NCBI GenBank assembly: GCA_003999685.1
Contig: CP021222.1
Span: 868,001 to 932,000 of the forward strand
Source of the DNA: Taiwanofungus camphoratus
Lineage: Eukaryota; Basidiomycota; Agaricomycetes; Polyporales; Taiwanofungaceae
Length of the DNA: 64,000 nucleotides
Direction: 5' to 3'
Shown: positions 11,950 to 22,252 of the stretch, piece after piece
Position numbering within the stretch: position 1 is the stretch's first letter
Layout: the number at the start of each line of letters is the position of its first letter
Position numbers and translations under genes: made by a program
Notes under the pieces: generated by a model
Database searches by the model: none
Told to the model about the DNA's origin: nothing
The model's input: the letters and a program-made list of their open reading frames with translations, nothing else

Positions 11950-12438
11950 TGTTATCGGGGGGTGCACCCTGGTAATGCTGCAGGAGCTAAGTGCAGTGTG
12001 CAGCGAAGGGACAAGGAGGAATGATGGTGACAATGAGTCATGATCCTCAACTATAAGCCCTATGTAGTTGCAATAGTCTTTATGGGCTTTTTGTAAGTGT
12101 GAGAAGATGAGTAAAGAAAAGTGTGTATTGGTACTAAGTATGTAGTACTTCTGGAATGGATGAACAAAGAGGATACAACTGAGAGAACTTCCCAGTGGAA
12201 GGTCTCCTTTATACTGCTACCGCTGACCCTCAAATATAGCTAAGTGGTCCCCCAGGGATAGTGTAAGATGAGAAAAGTCAGCAGCCCAAAGTATATAACT
12301 ACCATAGTGTAAACAGGGACAGTCAGCCTGTCAGTCAGTCTGGGTAAGTAATATGTGGAAAGAGAGCCACACATCCATGGTGCGATGAATAAGAGAAAAG
12401 AAAAATGATTAAGTCCACAGTTTTATCAGTTGATAACA
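11950..12438 (-). repeat. 3' LTR of gypsy 1
   Basis: Defined by a 7-bp perfect terminal inverted repeat (TGTTATC at 11950, GATAACA at 12432-12438) and by a polypurine tract immediately upstream in the minus-strand direction. It contains TATA-like sequence (TTTATACTGC, about 12210). On the minus strand it lies downstream of the gypsy pol and CCHC frames at 12520-20935, the expected place. No second copy is seen, because the 5' part of the element is lost. Confidence 0.65.
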
Positions 12439-12460
12439 CTACCCCTTTCTCCTCTCAGAT
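12439..12460 (-). promoter_or_regulatory. Polypurine tract of gypsy 1
   Basis: On the minus strand this reads GAGAGGAGAAAGGGGTAG directly abutting the LTR start TGTTATC. Such a purine run primes plus-strand DNA synthesis in LTR retrotransposons. It supports both the strand and the 3' LTR boundary. Confidence 0.65.
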
Positions 12461-13097
12461 GTCACCCTGACACCTACCTTTATACCCTGGTAGCCTCCTT
12501 ATCAGGCTGCTCTGCTCCACTAGATTTTGGACCAAGCAGCCTCTGTCTTGGGGCATTGGTCAGTGTTGTGATTGTCAGTATAACAGTCCAGACAACAGAG
12601 TGAAATGAAGGGCTCAATGGCTGGCTCCCCCAATTGTGGCCAGTGGATGCAGTCAGCAGTGACATGGTCAAGGCCCATGCAGAATTCACAGGCCCCAGCC
12701 CATCAGTTCAAGGGGTGGCACTCAGGATAAAGACAGATGGTGATATGACCTAGAGGACCCTGGGACCTAGGAAGTGCTCCAAAATGTGGCTAAAAAGCAG
12801 TGGGATGAACTGTAGGGATGTGAGAATGGAAGCCACAACCTGTATGGTATCGGGAGACCTATATGTCTTGTTTTTGTGAGCAAGGGAGTAAGGGGTCAAG
12901 GGTCTTGCATGACAGGATCTTGCTCCTATGTGCTAGACAATCCCTAAGACCTTGTGAGGTCCTCTGAAGTGTGCAAAGTCCTTCAAAGATCTGCAAAGTC
13001 CTTCGAAGTTTTGCTAAAGTGCACTATCTGACTTCGTAGGATGTGTAGGGTTAGGGAGCAATAACTAAAGTTAGCTAAGAAGATCAATGCTTCGAGG

Positions 13098-13521
13098 TGT
13101 TGAAGTCTGACTTACATGTCAAAATATCGGACTAATGCACTGCATTGTAATGCTGTAATTAGTTACCTTAGAGACCATCACTACACAGCATTACTATGGA
13201 CACTGCCTCATCTTAGTTACAATCACTGTACAGCCTTGTTGATATCAATCTGCACAGCCATGCAGTGCACACAGCCTTAGTATCCTAGTTACTGTAGCAC
13301 TGCATAGCCTTACTGTAGATGTATATAAACCCTAGAGTCCCAGTCCTGGATCCCCAGTGACTTACATTGGACTCTAGGTATGTCTTGTATATTTTCTTGT
13401 TAATATATCAGTGACTTACATTGGACTCTAGCTATTGCCCTAGCTCTTCTGTCCCAGCAAGTCATCTCTGACTTCATTTATCTTGGAGTATAACTCCTTG
13501 TGATATTGTCTGCATTGAACA
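13098..13521 (+). repeat. Solo copia LTR inside A1
   Basis: A 424-bp sequence starting TGTTGAAGTC and ending TTGAACA, homologous to the 3' LTR of the copia element (17693-18086, opposite strand). The 5-bp TSD is CGAGG (13093-13097) / CAAGG (13522-13526), differing by one CpG-to-CpA change. It contains TATATAAACC (about 13321) as promoter and a 23-bp direct repeat CAGTGACTTACATTGG... at 13355-13377 and 13409-13431; the spacer begins GTATGT. Confidence 0.85.
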
Positions 13522-13561
13522 CAAGGTTTGTAGAGTGAGGTATGAGAGATTTGACTAGCGT

Positions 13562-15286
13562 TGATACAACCTAGGAACCCTGATATCTATGGAGTGCTCC
13601 GCAATGTGGCTAGGAGGTAGTGTGTGAACTGTGGGGATATGAGGGGAGGAGCTACAACCTGTATGATACCAGGAAACCCGTATGTCTTGTTTTTGTAAGT
13701 GAGGGAGTAAGGGGTCAAGGGTCCTGTACAACAGGATCTTGTTCCTAAGTGCTAGACGATCCCTAAGGCCTTGTGAGGCCCTCCGACATGTGTGAAGTCC
13801 TTTGAAGTTCTGCGAAGTCCTTCAAAGTTTCAGCTAAAGTGCACAAGCTGACTTTGTAGGTGCTGCAAAGTCTTTAACTAGAGTTAGCTAAAGGGTGTAG
13901 TGTTCCGAAGCTTGTTAGTGCGAGGTGTGCGAAAGCTGGCTAGCATAGAAGACCTGTAGAAGAGGTCAGATGGTTCGAGAAGTTAAGACTTGGAATAGAG
14001 ACAGAGAAATGAGATTGCTGGAAGTTCTGAAGTGTCTGATGACTTCGAGGTGTAGGTCGAGGAGTTTGCAGGCATAGGGGGATGTACTATAGCCTAAAAT
14101 GAAGGCTATCAGAGAGTCGTAGGGCTATTCGTAGGACGTAGGGATGACACAACGTGAGTCTAAGGGTATAACTAAGGTGGAGGCCCACCGGATAGGTGCT
14201 ATAAGATGTGCTGAAGAGTGTGAAGTCACGGCAACTTCGTGGATCATAGTACATAGTTCAGGAGGTGTAGACATGGTTTGTAGATATATTGCGAGCATAG
14301 ACGTAGTTTAAAGATGCTGAAACAGGGCTGGGGTGGAGACTTAGGGGCTTAGGACTGTTCTTAAGTTTTGTACTCATGGCACTTCTCTGAGATCGGAGCT
14401 ACAGGGGAACTTGTATTTCAAAGGGAGAAGTGTGCACTGAGGGGTCTCTCCCTTACATAGTAAACTACCTCTGACTAAATAGGGGAGCGTGAGGTGAACT
14501 ATTCTTGCGCGAAGTGATCCTTACGAGTCCGAAATGTGTACTACAGCGCATGGGCTCCAAAGTGAACACGAGGAGGATAGAAGCTAAATAGGAACTGAAA
14601 CAAAGGAACTACGTATGGTAGAAAGGTGACCAAGTCCATCCATGAGAGTGAGATGACTATCCAATAGCAGTCACGCGCCATGATCAACTATCTTAGTGGG
14701 CTAAGAGCGTACAAAGTTTCTAGCAGCGGGACTTGGCCTAATCGGGGTAGGAGGTGTCCTAAATGGGTGGAGGATCATATGGATGCACCATAGGAGGACC
14801 TTATGGCATAGGATCGAGATCCATGGGGTGCGCAAGGCTTCCTAAGTCCAGTCTCCGGAACTTCAGACCGTTCTAAGTCCAGTCTCCAGAACTTCAGACC
14901 GTTTTAGAGCCTATCGGAGGTGGCTGCAATCACAAGAGCTAGGAGAGACTTAGCTAAGACTTTTTAGCTAAACCCGTGATGAGTGACGTAGTAGCTGGGA
15001 CCTAGATCTAATAGAACAGTATGGGAGGGCCAGCAGTGTCCGATAGTGGACTTAGCAGGAGTTAGGGACTTCGTGGCTAGCGTTCAAAACCTCGTAGCAC
15101 CTCGTGTGACTTCACAGGACTTTGTAGGGTGTTAGAAGGGTTTAGGAAGGAAAGGAGGTGTTAGGGACATTATAGGAATCTATCCCACCTGTCATAGGCT
15201 GTAGAAAAGTCATAGGATGATCTGTTAGGAGATTAGAAAGCTCCTAAAATTGCGATTCAGGGCCCAGGAGGCTACAGGACTCATCA
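13562..15286 (-). mobile_element. Long LTR-like repeat A2 (solo), nested in A1
   Basis: A 1725-bp copy of repeat A with ends TGAT/ATCA. It splits A1: A1 sequence ends ...GACTAGCGT on the left and resumes GTGTGGGGACCT on the right, giving a 4-bp TSD GCGT (13558-13561) / GTGT (15287-15290), again a CpG-to-TpG difference. It has no coding frame. Because A2 lies inside its own relative, A elements were active more than once. Confidence 0.8.
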
Positions 15287-17692
15287 GTGTGGGGACCTAT
15301 ACTGGGAGTAGAGATGAGAGAACAAGGTCGCTGAATGTTCTGAAGTATCTGCTAGCTTCGAGATGTAGGTTGAGGAGTTTGAGGGCATAGAGGATGTGAT
15401 ATAATCTGAATTGGAGGCTATGGGAGGATTGCAGTGATGTTGTGTAAAGTCATGTTGACTTCAGGAATCGTAGTGCGTAGTTCGAGGGGTGTAGGCATAG
15501 TTCATAGATATATTATGAGCATAGACGTAGTTTAGAGACACTGAAACTGAGCTAGGGTAGAGACTTTAGGGGCTTAGGACTGTTCCTAAGGCTGCACTCA
15601 TGGCACTCTCTGAGATTGAAGCTACAGAAGAACTTGTATTCTGAAGGGGAAAGCATACACTGAGGGGTCTCTCTTGTATATGGTAAACTACCTCTGACTA
15701 AATAGGAGAGAGTGAGGTGAACTATTCTTGTGTGAAGTGGTCCTTACAAGTCTGAAATGTGTACTAATGCACATGGACTCTGAAGTGAACACAAGGAGGA
15801 TAGAAACTAAATAGGAACTGAAACAGGGGAACTACATATGGTAGAAAGGTGACCAAGTCCATCCATGAGGGCGGAATGGCTATCCGAGAGTGGCCATGCA
15901 CCATGATCAACTGTCCTAGTGGGCTAAAGGTATATGAAGTTCCTACCAGTGGAACTTGTCCAAATTGAGGTAGAAGATGTCCTATATAGGTAGAGGATCA
16001 TATGGATGTGTCATAGAAGGACCTTATGGCATAGAATCGAGACCCAGGGGGTGTACAAGGCTTTCTAAGTCCAGCCTTCAGAACTTCGGACCATTTTGAA
16101 GACTATTAGAGGTGCCTGCAGTCACAAGAGATTGGAGAGACTTAGCTAAGCCTACTTAGCTAAACCCAGGATGGATGACATAGTAGCTGGGACCTGGACC
16201 CAATAGAACAATATGGAAGGGCCAGCAGTGTCTGATAGTGGACTTAGCAAGAGTTAGGGACCTTGTAGCTAGTGTTTGAAGCTTTGTAGTACTTCAAGTG
16301 ACCTTGCAGAACTTCGTAGAGAGTTAGAAGGGTTTTGAATGCTAAGAATGCATTAGGAGCATCTTAGGGGACCTATTCCAGATGGCATAGGTTATTGGAA
16401 AGCTGTAGGATGATCTGTAAGAGGGTTAGAAGGCTCCTAACATTGCAATTCTGAGCCCAGGGGGTCATAGGACTCATCAACGGTCCACTCATCTTGTGTG
16501 GAGGGGGGCAGGTATGTGATGACAGAGGAGGGTAGTAAAAGATGTTTGAGGGCAGAGACAATGTCAGTGCAAAGAAGGAAGTTGAGATGGGAACGTGTCA
16601 CGTTATAGGCTTGCCAGTAAGATATGCCAATTTTCTGAATTGGACTGGCCCACCACTTAGCTTCATTGTGCTCCCCCTTCTCCCTCTCCCCTCTGTATCC
16701 TCTTATCACCTGGTCAAAGTGTAGGACAACCTCAGCTTGGTGCTGAAAGATAGCAACCTGTGCTGCAAGATCGGACCAGATGAGAAGGGCAGTGTCCATT
16801 GCCAGGTGCAGTCATTCAATGGTCAACACCCACCCAAGGCAGTTGGCAGGGGTCAGAAAGTTGGTGACAAGGCTGGACATTGCTTGGCAAGGTAGGGGAA
16901 CAACAATCCTCTCAGCAAAGTTGGAGAGATTCTGCAGTCCCTAGAGAAAAGGGTTCAGGGTGCAGGTGTTTCCTGTGGTGAGGATGAAGGCAGTGAGATG
17001 GGCTCAGGCAGCATTGGTTCAGTGGGACATGGTGGGAGGTGGCCTTAGAATGCTACAGGGTTGCTCTTTGTAGTTGAACGGTTGTCAACTGGATTGGTGC
17101 TGAGGCGGTTTGCTCTTTTATATTGCCTCAGCAGGTCAGGAGAATGCTGCAGGTCATCTGTCTTCTGCCAGATGCTGGCAGAGACCAGCCATCCCTTCCA
17201 TTTGATAAGGAACTCCCATTTCTCATACTGGACAGAATGTCCATGGAGGGTCTCAACTTTGTACTCTTCTTCCCCTTCAACCAGGTCAGGTGATGGTTTC
17301 AGGAAGTTGGATCTGTGTTTTGCCATTTCCTTGTATGGGGTAAGCAGTGATGCATGAAATACCAGGTGTATCTTTCAGGTTCTTGAGAGCTGTAGCTTAT
17401 ACATTAGTGGCCCCTTGACTTTTGTGATTTTGAAGGGTTCAAGCCACTTTGGGTCAAATTTCTGACTTATTTTTCTCAACCAAAGGTTCATGGCCTCTAG
17501 CCAAACCTTGTCACCTTCCTGGAAGGGTTTCCAGAAAAAAGGGGTTCATTCCTTCATCAGCTTCTTGGATAGCTCCTGTGCCATAAGGGCCTCCCTGTGG
17601 GATTCGAAGATCTGGGTCAGGTGGTCCTGGAGTGTGGGGTATTTGTCAGAAGGTTGCAGAGAGCTGATTGCCTTTGGGTTATACCCCATGGT

Positions 17693-18086
17693 TGTTGAAT
17701 TCAGACAATATCACAAGGAGTTACACTCCAAGATATATGCAAGCAGAGATGACTTGCTGGGACAGAAGAGCTAGAGTCCAATGTAAGTCACTAATATATT
17801 AACAAGAAAATATACAAGACATACCTAGAGTCCAATGTAAGTCACTGGGGATCCAGGACTGGGCTCTAGGGTTTATATGCATCCACAGTAAGGCTATGCA
17901 GTGCTACAGTAACTAGGATACTAAGGCTGTGTGCACTGCATGGCTGTGCAGATTGATCCCAACAAGGCTGTACAGTGATTGTAACTAAGATGAGGCAGTG
18001 TCCATAGTAATGCCGTGTAGTGATGGTATCTAAGGTAACTACACTGCATTAGTCCGATATTTTGACATGTAAGTCAGACTTCAACA
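17693..18086 (-). repeat. 3' LTR of the copia element
   Basis: 394 bp, TGTTGAAGTC...GAATTCAACA on the minus strand. It is homologous to the solo LTR at 13098-13521 and has the same duplicated 20-odd-bp block around a GTATGT-starting spacer (plus-strand 17771-17846). The adjoining plus-strand CACCCCCCTGATCTG (from about 18087) is the complement of the polypurine tract. Confidence 0.88.
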
Positions 18087-18155
18087 CACCCCCCTGATCT
18101 GACATGTCACAATAATTGAAAATCAATTACAAACGGCGTAAGTCCATAGTATTTA

Positions 18156-18533
18156 TTAGTTCCAGTCCCCCCCTTCCTTCTCAATCACACTAATCCTTTC
18201 CAGCAACTCATCAACCTCTGCCTCAAACCGTCTGACTGACCCAGATGCTTGTGCACGATGAAAGGCCACAGGTGGGACTTGGATTACATCAGCAGATGAC
18301 CGACGCTGACTGTCAAGCTGAATGGCTGCCAAAACACGTGCAAATTGAATAGGGGTGCCCATGTGTGATGAGGTGGAGTAAAGGTCGTTCGGCATGGTCT
18401 GAAGTTCAATGTCTTGGACAGAGGATGAGTTGGTAGAAGAGATTTTATAGGTGGTCCAGATGCAGAAGACCAGAAAGGCAATAAAGCCTATTGAGACCAG
18501 TGCAATGATGACGATGCTGCTGGTTGGTAACAT
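18156..18533 (-). CDS. Small single-pass membrane protein encoded between pol and 3' LTR of the copia element
   Basis: An uninterrupted 125-codon frame on the same strand as copia pol, beginning about 97 bp after the pol stop (18630) and ending 70 bp before the LTR. Residues about 6-27 are a hydrophobic helix (IVIIALVSIGFIAFLVF); a polar linker with SSTNSSS follows; the C-terminal third (RRFEAEVDELLERISVIEKE) looks like a short coiled coil. No typical signal-peptide cleavage site. I do not recognise the family. The position is where some copia and gypsy elements carry an extra or env-like ORF, but there is no evidence of an envelope function. It may be a captured host exon. Confidence 0.5.
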   Translation of the reverse strand: MLPTSSIVIIALVSIGFIAFLVFCIWTTYKISSTNSSSVQDIELQTMPNDLYSTSSHMGTPIQFARVLAAIQLDSQRRSSADVIQVPPVAFHRAQASGSVRRFEAEVDELLERISVIEKEGGDWN

Positions 18534-18629
18534 AATGGTTGTTTGAGAAGAGATGCAAGACTGTGACGTGTCAAGACAGCCCTGTTCGGTAACTGCCGAG
18601 GCGGACTTTGAAGGTCACGTGACTCTCAA

Positions 18630-20820
18630 CTATGCAGATTCTGTTGCGGCATCATCTGACTCATCTACTCCATGCACCCCCATCATCTGCCTGCACCACA
18701 CAAGTTGAGGTATTGTGAGTGCTTTGGTCAACACATCAGCAACCATAAGCTTGGTGGGCATGTACTCAGTAGTAATAATGCCAGTTTCTACAGTGTCCCT
18801 GAGCCAATAGAATCGAAGATCCAAGTGCTTCATTCGTCCATGATGTTCTGGATTCTTGGTCACACTCAGAGATGACTGATTATCAATATAGAGGGTGGAG
18901 GGCATGTCTATGGTGTAGCCAAACTCAGTAAGGATATTGCGCATCCACAGAATCTCCTTGCCAGCCTCAACAGCTGCAATGTACTCTGCTTCAGTGGTAG
19001 AGAGTGTGACAATGCCCTGCAATTTACTGCTCCAGCTGATAGCCCCAGTCCCAACCTTGACTACATATCCTCCAGTTGACCGACCAGTGTTTCTACAATC
19101 TGCATGAGCAGCATCTGAGTAAGTGACAAACATCTCCTGTGCAGAGTCAGGTTTGTAAGTCAGCTTGAAATGTTTGCTGCCCTGCAAGTACCGAAACACG
19201 TGCTTTACAGCATTCCAATGAGCAGGTCCAGGATTGGAGTTGAAGCGTGCCAAGAAGGACACAGCAAACTGGATGTCAGGATGAGTGGTGATGGCCAAGT
19301 ACATGAGTGCACCAACAGCACTGAGATAAGGAACATTGTGCATAAATTCAATGTCCTATTGAGACTGGGCACCCATCTCCTTTGTGAGTACAAGACCAGG
19401 TGTTATGGGAGTCTTGACTGGTTTGCATGTCACAATAATGTGCTCTGCCACAGTCCCTTGGTCAAGCTGGAGTGCTGCCGGACTTGGAGTGGCCACAGTA
19501 GACTGTGGGCCACTTACATCATTAGTGGCGGAGCTATTGGATTGGAGTTGAACACAGGCCACATTAGTTTTGTGGCTGGGTCATATGTTTGTATTGTTCC
19601 CTTTTTGATGGACTCTATTGTTCTGTGGTGGAGCCCTTTGTTCTCACCAGCATAAATAGTGCCCTGTAGTCCGGAGTAGCCCCCATCTCTGTGGCTTACT
19701 TCGGACTCCAGCACTTAGTTGCTGTTCCCTGCGTCCCATTTTGATACCCCCATACTCTGAGATGACTGACATCTGGCTTGCGCTTAAACCACAATTCAAA
19801 TGGGGTGGCTCCTTTAACTGCAGAGGTAGAAAGGCGATTCCATACATGCACCATAGAGGCAAGACATTCTCCCCAAAATGAAAGTGGCAGCTTAGCTTCT
19901 GCAAGCATGGCTGAACAGTCATCCTGCATGACCCTATTAGCTCTCTCTGCTACACCATTCTGCTGAGGCCTATTTCTGGTGGTATGCCTGCGTACAATCC
20001 CAGCATCATCTGTGTACTTGATGAATGCATGGGACATGTATTCCCCTCCCTTATCATCCTGAAGTGCCTTGATTTTGACATTCAGATGATTTTCAGCATA
20101 AGCCTTGAACCTCTTGAATGCATCAAAGGCGTCACTCTTTTCCTTGAGCAGCAACACAACTCTGAATCTGGTGTAATCGTCTATGAAGGTGATCCAGTAG
20201 CGATAACCAGAGTGTGTGCGTACAGGTAAAGGACCATGAATATCAGAGTGAATAAGCTCCAAGGGCTGAGTAGCATGTTGTAGGGAAGATGGAAATGGAT
20301 TGGCATGCATTTTTCCAGCAAGGCATGGCTCACAGATAGGATCTGGCTGCTGCTTGGACTCCAGGACAAGACCAGTGACCAGATCTTCCTTGATCATTTT
20401 CTGGACATCAGCATAACTGTGGTGTGCAAGACGACGATGCCAGAGGTTTAGATCTAAAGGAAGAGTGGCAGACAGTTGAGCATGTTCAAGAGAGGCGTCT
20501 GTGACTCCATCCAGATAGGCAGCATTGTTATCATCAATGGATGCAATGAATATGCTTTTGCCACCATGAATGAAGTGCATTGAATCAGAATAGATATGGA
20601 TTTGAAAGCCCTTCTTTCTAGTTAAATACAGACATGAGAGCAGGTTGTTTCTCAGTCTGGGAACATGCAACACTCTTTGGAATTCTACAGCTCTAACCTC
20701 TCTGCCCTTTATGACTGGTTTAAATACCACAGATCCAACTCCAGCTGAATATACAATGGTGTTGTCTGCCAACTTTATAGGAACTTTACAATGCAGTGCA
20801 TTAGTCCGATATTTTGACAT
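18630..20820 (-). pseudogene. Ty1/copia pol remnant (GAG-pre-integrase, integrase, RNase H; RT largely deleted)
   Basis: From the 5' side: gag-pre-integrase with LWHRRLAHHSYADVQKM; integrase with the zinc-binding region and core blocks DIHGPLPVRTHSGYRYWITF and IVRRHTTRNRPQQNGVAERANR, ending SHLRVWG at about 19750. After the LTR at 19428-19746 the frame resumes at the RT end (KPVKTPITPGLVL) and the complete copia RNase H (GTGAISWSSKLQGIVTLSTTEAEYIA, HLDLRFYWLRD). One stop separates the two parts near 19360. The YVDD-bearing RT core is absent. The first about ten residues of the open frame (to 20820) are LTR sequence, not true pol. Confidence 0.9.
19428..19746 (+). repeat. Solo LTR, family E, copy 1 (replaces copia RT)
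   Basis: Begins TGTCACAATAATGTGC and ends CCCATTTTGATA, matching 21883-22252 at well over 90 percent. It has TATA-like CATAAATAGTG (about 19650). No TSD is visible, and copia RT sequence is missing between its flanks. The simplest reading is an insertion followed by recombination or deletion. Confidence 0.7.
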
Positions 20821-20935
20821 GTAAGTCAGACTTCAACAATGGTGAGCTTGAATGGTGATTTCTTCCTTCCAGCATGTGGCACCTGATTGTGTGTGAATTC
20901 AAACTTGGGGATGTGTTTGATCCAGGTGTGGGGGT

Positions 20936-21882
20936 CATTCACACATAGCAGCTACAATCCTATAGCATTCCTCTCAATGAGCCTGAAGGAGGTCAAGCAG
21001 AACTATCAGGTATACAACAGAGAGCTGCTGGCCATTACATATGATGACAGTGATCACAGACCACAAAAACCTAACCTATTTCTGAGAGGCACAATGACTC
21101 AACTGACATCAGGCTCAGCTATTCTTGTCGCAGTTTGACCTGAAACTACTAAACAAGAAAGGCAGTCAACTCATAGTCGCTGATGCACTCTCCAGGTGAC
21201 CAGACCACCCAGCTAAAGAGCATGACAATGAAGGCATCATCCTGCTACCATCAGACCTCTTTGTCAATGCCATCAACACTGCAATAATCGAAAAGATACA
21301 TGAATGTTGTAGTCATGACAGGATGGTCATTGAGATGATTGACACCTTAAAACAGGGGAAGGTATCGCCATTCAAGGGCACAGGCTTCATACACACAAAA
21401 CTGGCAGACTGGGACATTCAGGAGGGACTAATTTTATACAAAAATCAAGTTTATGTACCCCCCGATGATGACCTGTGCTGAGAAGTCATTCAACTCTGTC
21501 ATGACACACCAGCCATGGCACAACCAGGGGCACAAGGTATGATGGCCATCACCTGGAGGGACTGGTTCTGGTATGGAATGTCATCATTCATCAAGAAATA
21601 TGTTGAAGGATGCATCAAATGCCAGGAGAGCAAGATCAACACACACCCCACAAAACCTCCCCTGATGGCCATCCCCACAGAACCAAATTTGAGACCATTC
21701 TCTCACATATTGGTAGACTTCATCACTGATCTGCCAGAGTCACAGGGCTTCAACACGCTCATGGTAGTGGTTGATAGAGAACTCATCAAAGGCATTATAC
21801 TCATACCCTGCACCAAAAACATAGATGCAGTAGGGATGGCAGAGGCCCTACACCTCAATGTATATAGACAATATGGCCTACT
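20936..21882 (+). pseudogene. Gypsy 3 pol fragment: RNase H, integrase zinc finger and core (plus strand)
   Basis: Opposite in orientation to gypsy 1. Seen: RNase H tail (NPIAFLSMSLKEVKQNYQVYNRELLAI), the integrase HHCC finger (DWFWYGMSSFIKKYVEGCIKCQ, about 21549-21620) and the start of the integrase core (HILVDFITDLPESQGFNTLM, about 21700-21760). The frame is then cut by LTR family E at 21883. Many stops lie between RNase H and integrase. Fragment only. Confidence 0.85.
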
Positions 21883-22252
21883 TGTCACAATAATGTGCTC
21901 TGCCACAGTCCCTTGGTCAAGCTGGAGTGCTGCCGAACTTGGAGTGGCCACAGTAGACTGTGGGCCACTTACAACATTAGTGGTGGAGCTATTGGACCGG
22001 AGTTGAACACAGGCCACATTAGTTTTGTGGCTGGATCATAATTTTGCATTGTTCCCTTTTTGATGGACTCTATTGTTCTGTGGTGGAGCCCTTTGTTCTC
22101 ACCAGCATAAATAGTGTGGTCTGGAGTAGCCCCCATCTCTGTGGCTTACTTCGGACTCCAGGTATGTAGTAGAGTACATCATTTGAATACATCTCTGTGG
22201 CTTACTTCAGACTCCAGCACTTAGTTGCTGTTCCCTGCGTCCCATTTTGATA
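21883..22252 (+). repeat. Solo LTR, family E, copy 2
   Basis: 370 bp, TGTCACAATAATG...CCCATTTTGATA. About 50 bp longer than copy 1 because the block GTGGCTTACTTC-GACTCCAG is present twice, separated by a spacer starting GTATGT. No TSD is seen. Confidence 0.7.

Larger units (their letters stand above)
12741..16479 (-). mobile_element. Long LTR-like repeat A1 (solo), interrupted by copia LTR and A2
   Basis: About 1.58 kb once the nested insertions are subtracted. On the minus strand it starts TGATGAGTCC (16479) and ends CCTAGGTCATATCA-like (12741). Flanks are ATGG (12737-12740) and ACGG (16480-16483), a 4-bp TSD differing at one CpG. Related copies: A2 13562-15286, A3 29533-31292 and A4 39353-41114. 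No coding frame. It has repeated TTCGAAG/GCGAAGTCCTTCGAAG motifs near one end. TG...CA ends and a 4-bp TSD fit a solo LTR of a Ty3/gypsy family. Confidence 0.75.
12520..17030 (-). pseudogene. Gypsy 1 downstream ORF: Gag-like protein with two CCHC zinc knuckles, split by nested LTRs
   Basis: The frame starts at an ATG (17028-17030) 14 bp after the chromodomain stop. It runs through a helical, Leu/Ala-rich region (16484-17030) with two stops, then is broken by LTR A1. If A1 and one TSD copy (12741-16483) are left out, the same frame continues into two perfect C-x2-C-x4-H-x4-C knuckles, CEFCMGLDHVTADC and CLDCYTDNHNTDQC, and ends at 12520-12522: about 255 codons. Such knuckles bind nucleic acid in Gag nucleocapsid proteins. 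The position after pol is unusual, since Gag normally precedes pol. It could be a second element fused here, or an accessory ORF. Not functional now. Confidence 0.6.
17693..20838 (-). mobile_element. Ty1/copia element, internally deleted, inserted in gypsy 1
   Basis: Flanked by a perfect 5-bp TSD ATGGT (17688-17692 and 20839-20843). 3' LTR 17693-18086; polypurine tract next to it; integrase and RNase H frames in the middle; at the 5' end only the first about 50 bp of the LTR (20789-20838), joined directly to pol. Two deletions are evident: LTR-to-protease/integrase at about 20788, and most of the reverse transcriptase at 19428-19746, where an unrelated LTR sits. Non-autonomous. Confidence 0.9.
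17045..20935 (-). pseudogene. Gypsy 1 pol remnant: integrase C-terminus and chromodomain, split by the copia element
   Basis: Read on the minus strand, the integrase segment lies at 20839-20935 (FEFTHNQVPHAGRKKSPFKL), is broken by the copia insertion, and resumes at 17692 with GYNPKAIS. It then passes GDKVWLEAMNLWL, FDPKWLEPFKITKVKGP (the GPY/F-type module) and ends in a chromodomain (about 17060-17290: EYKVETLHGH, EFLIKWKGW). In such elements the chromodomain steers integration to marked chromatin. Several stops and frameshifts are present. Protease, RT, RNase H and the integrase core are missing beyond 20935, where an oppositely oriented gypsy fragment begins. Confidence 0.8.
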
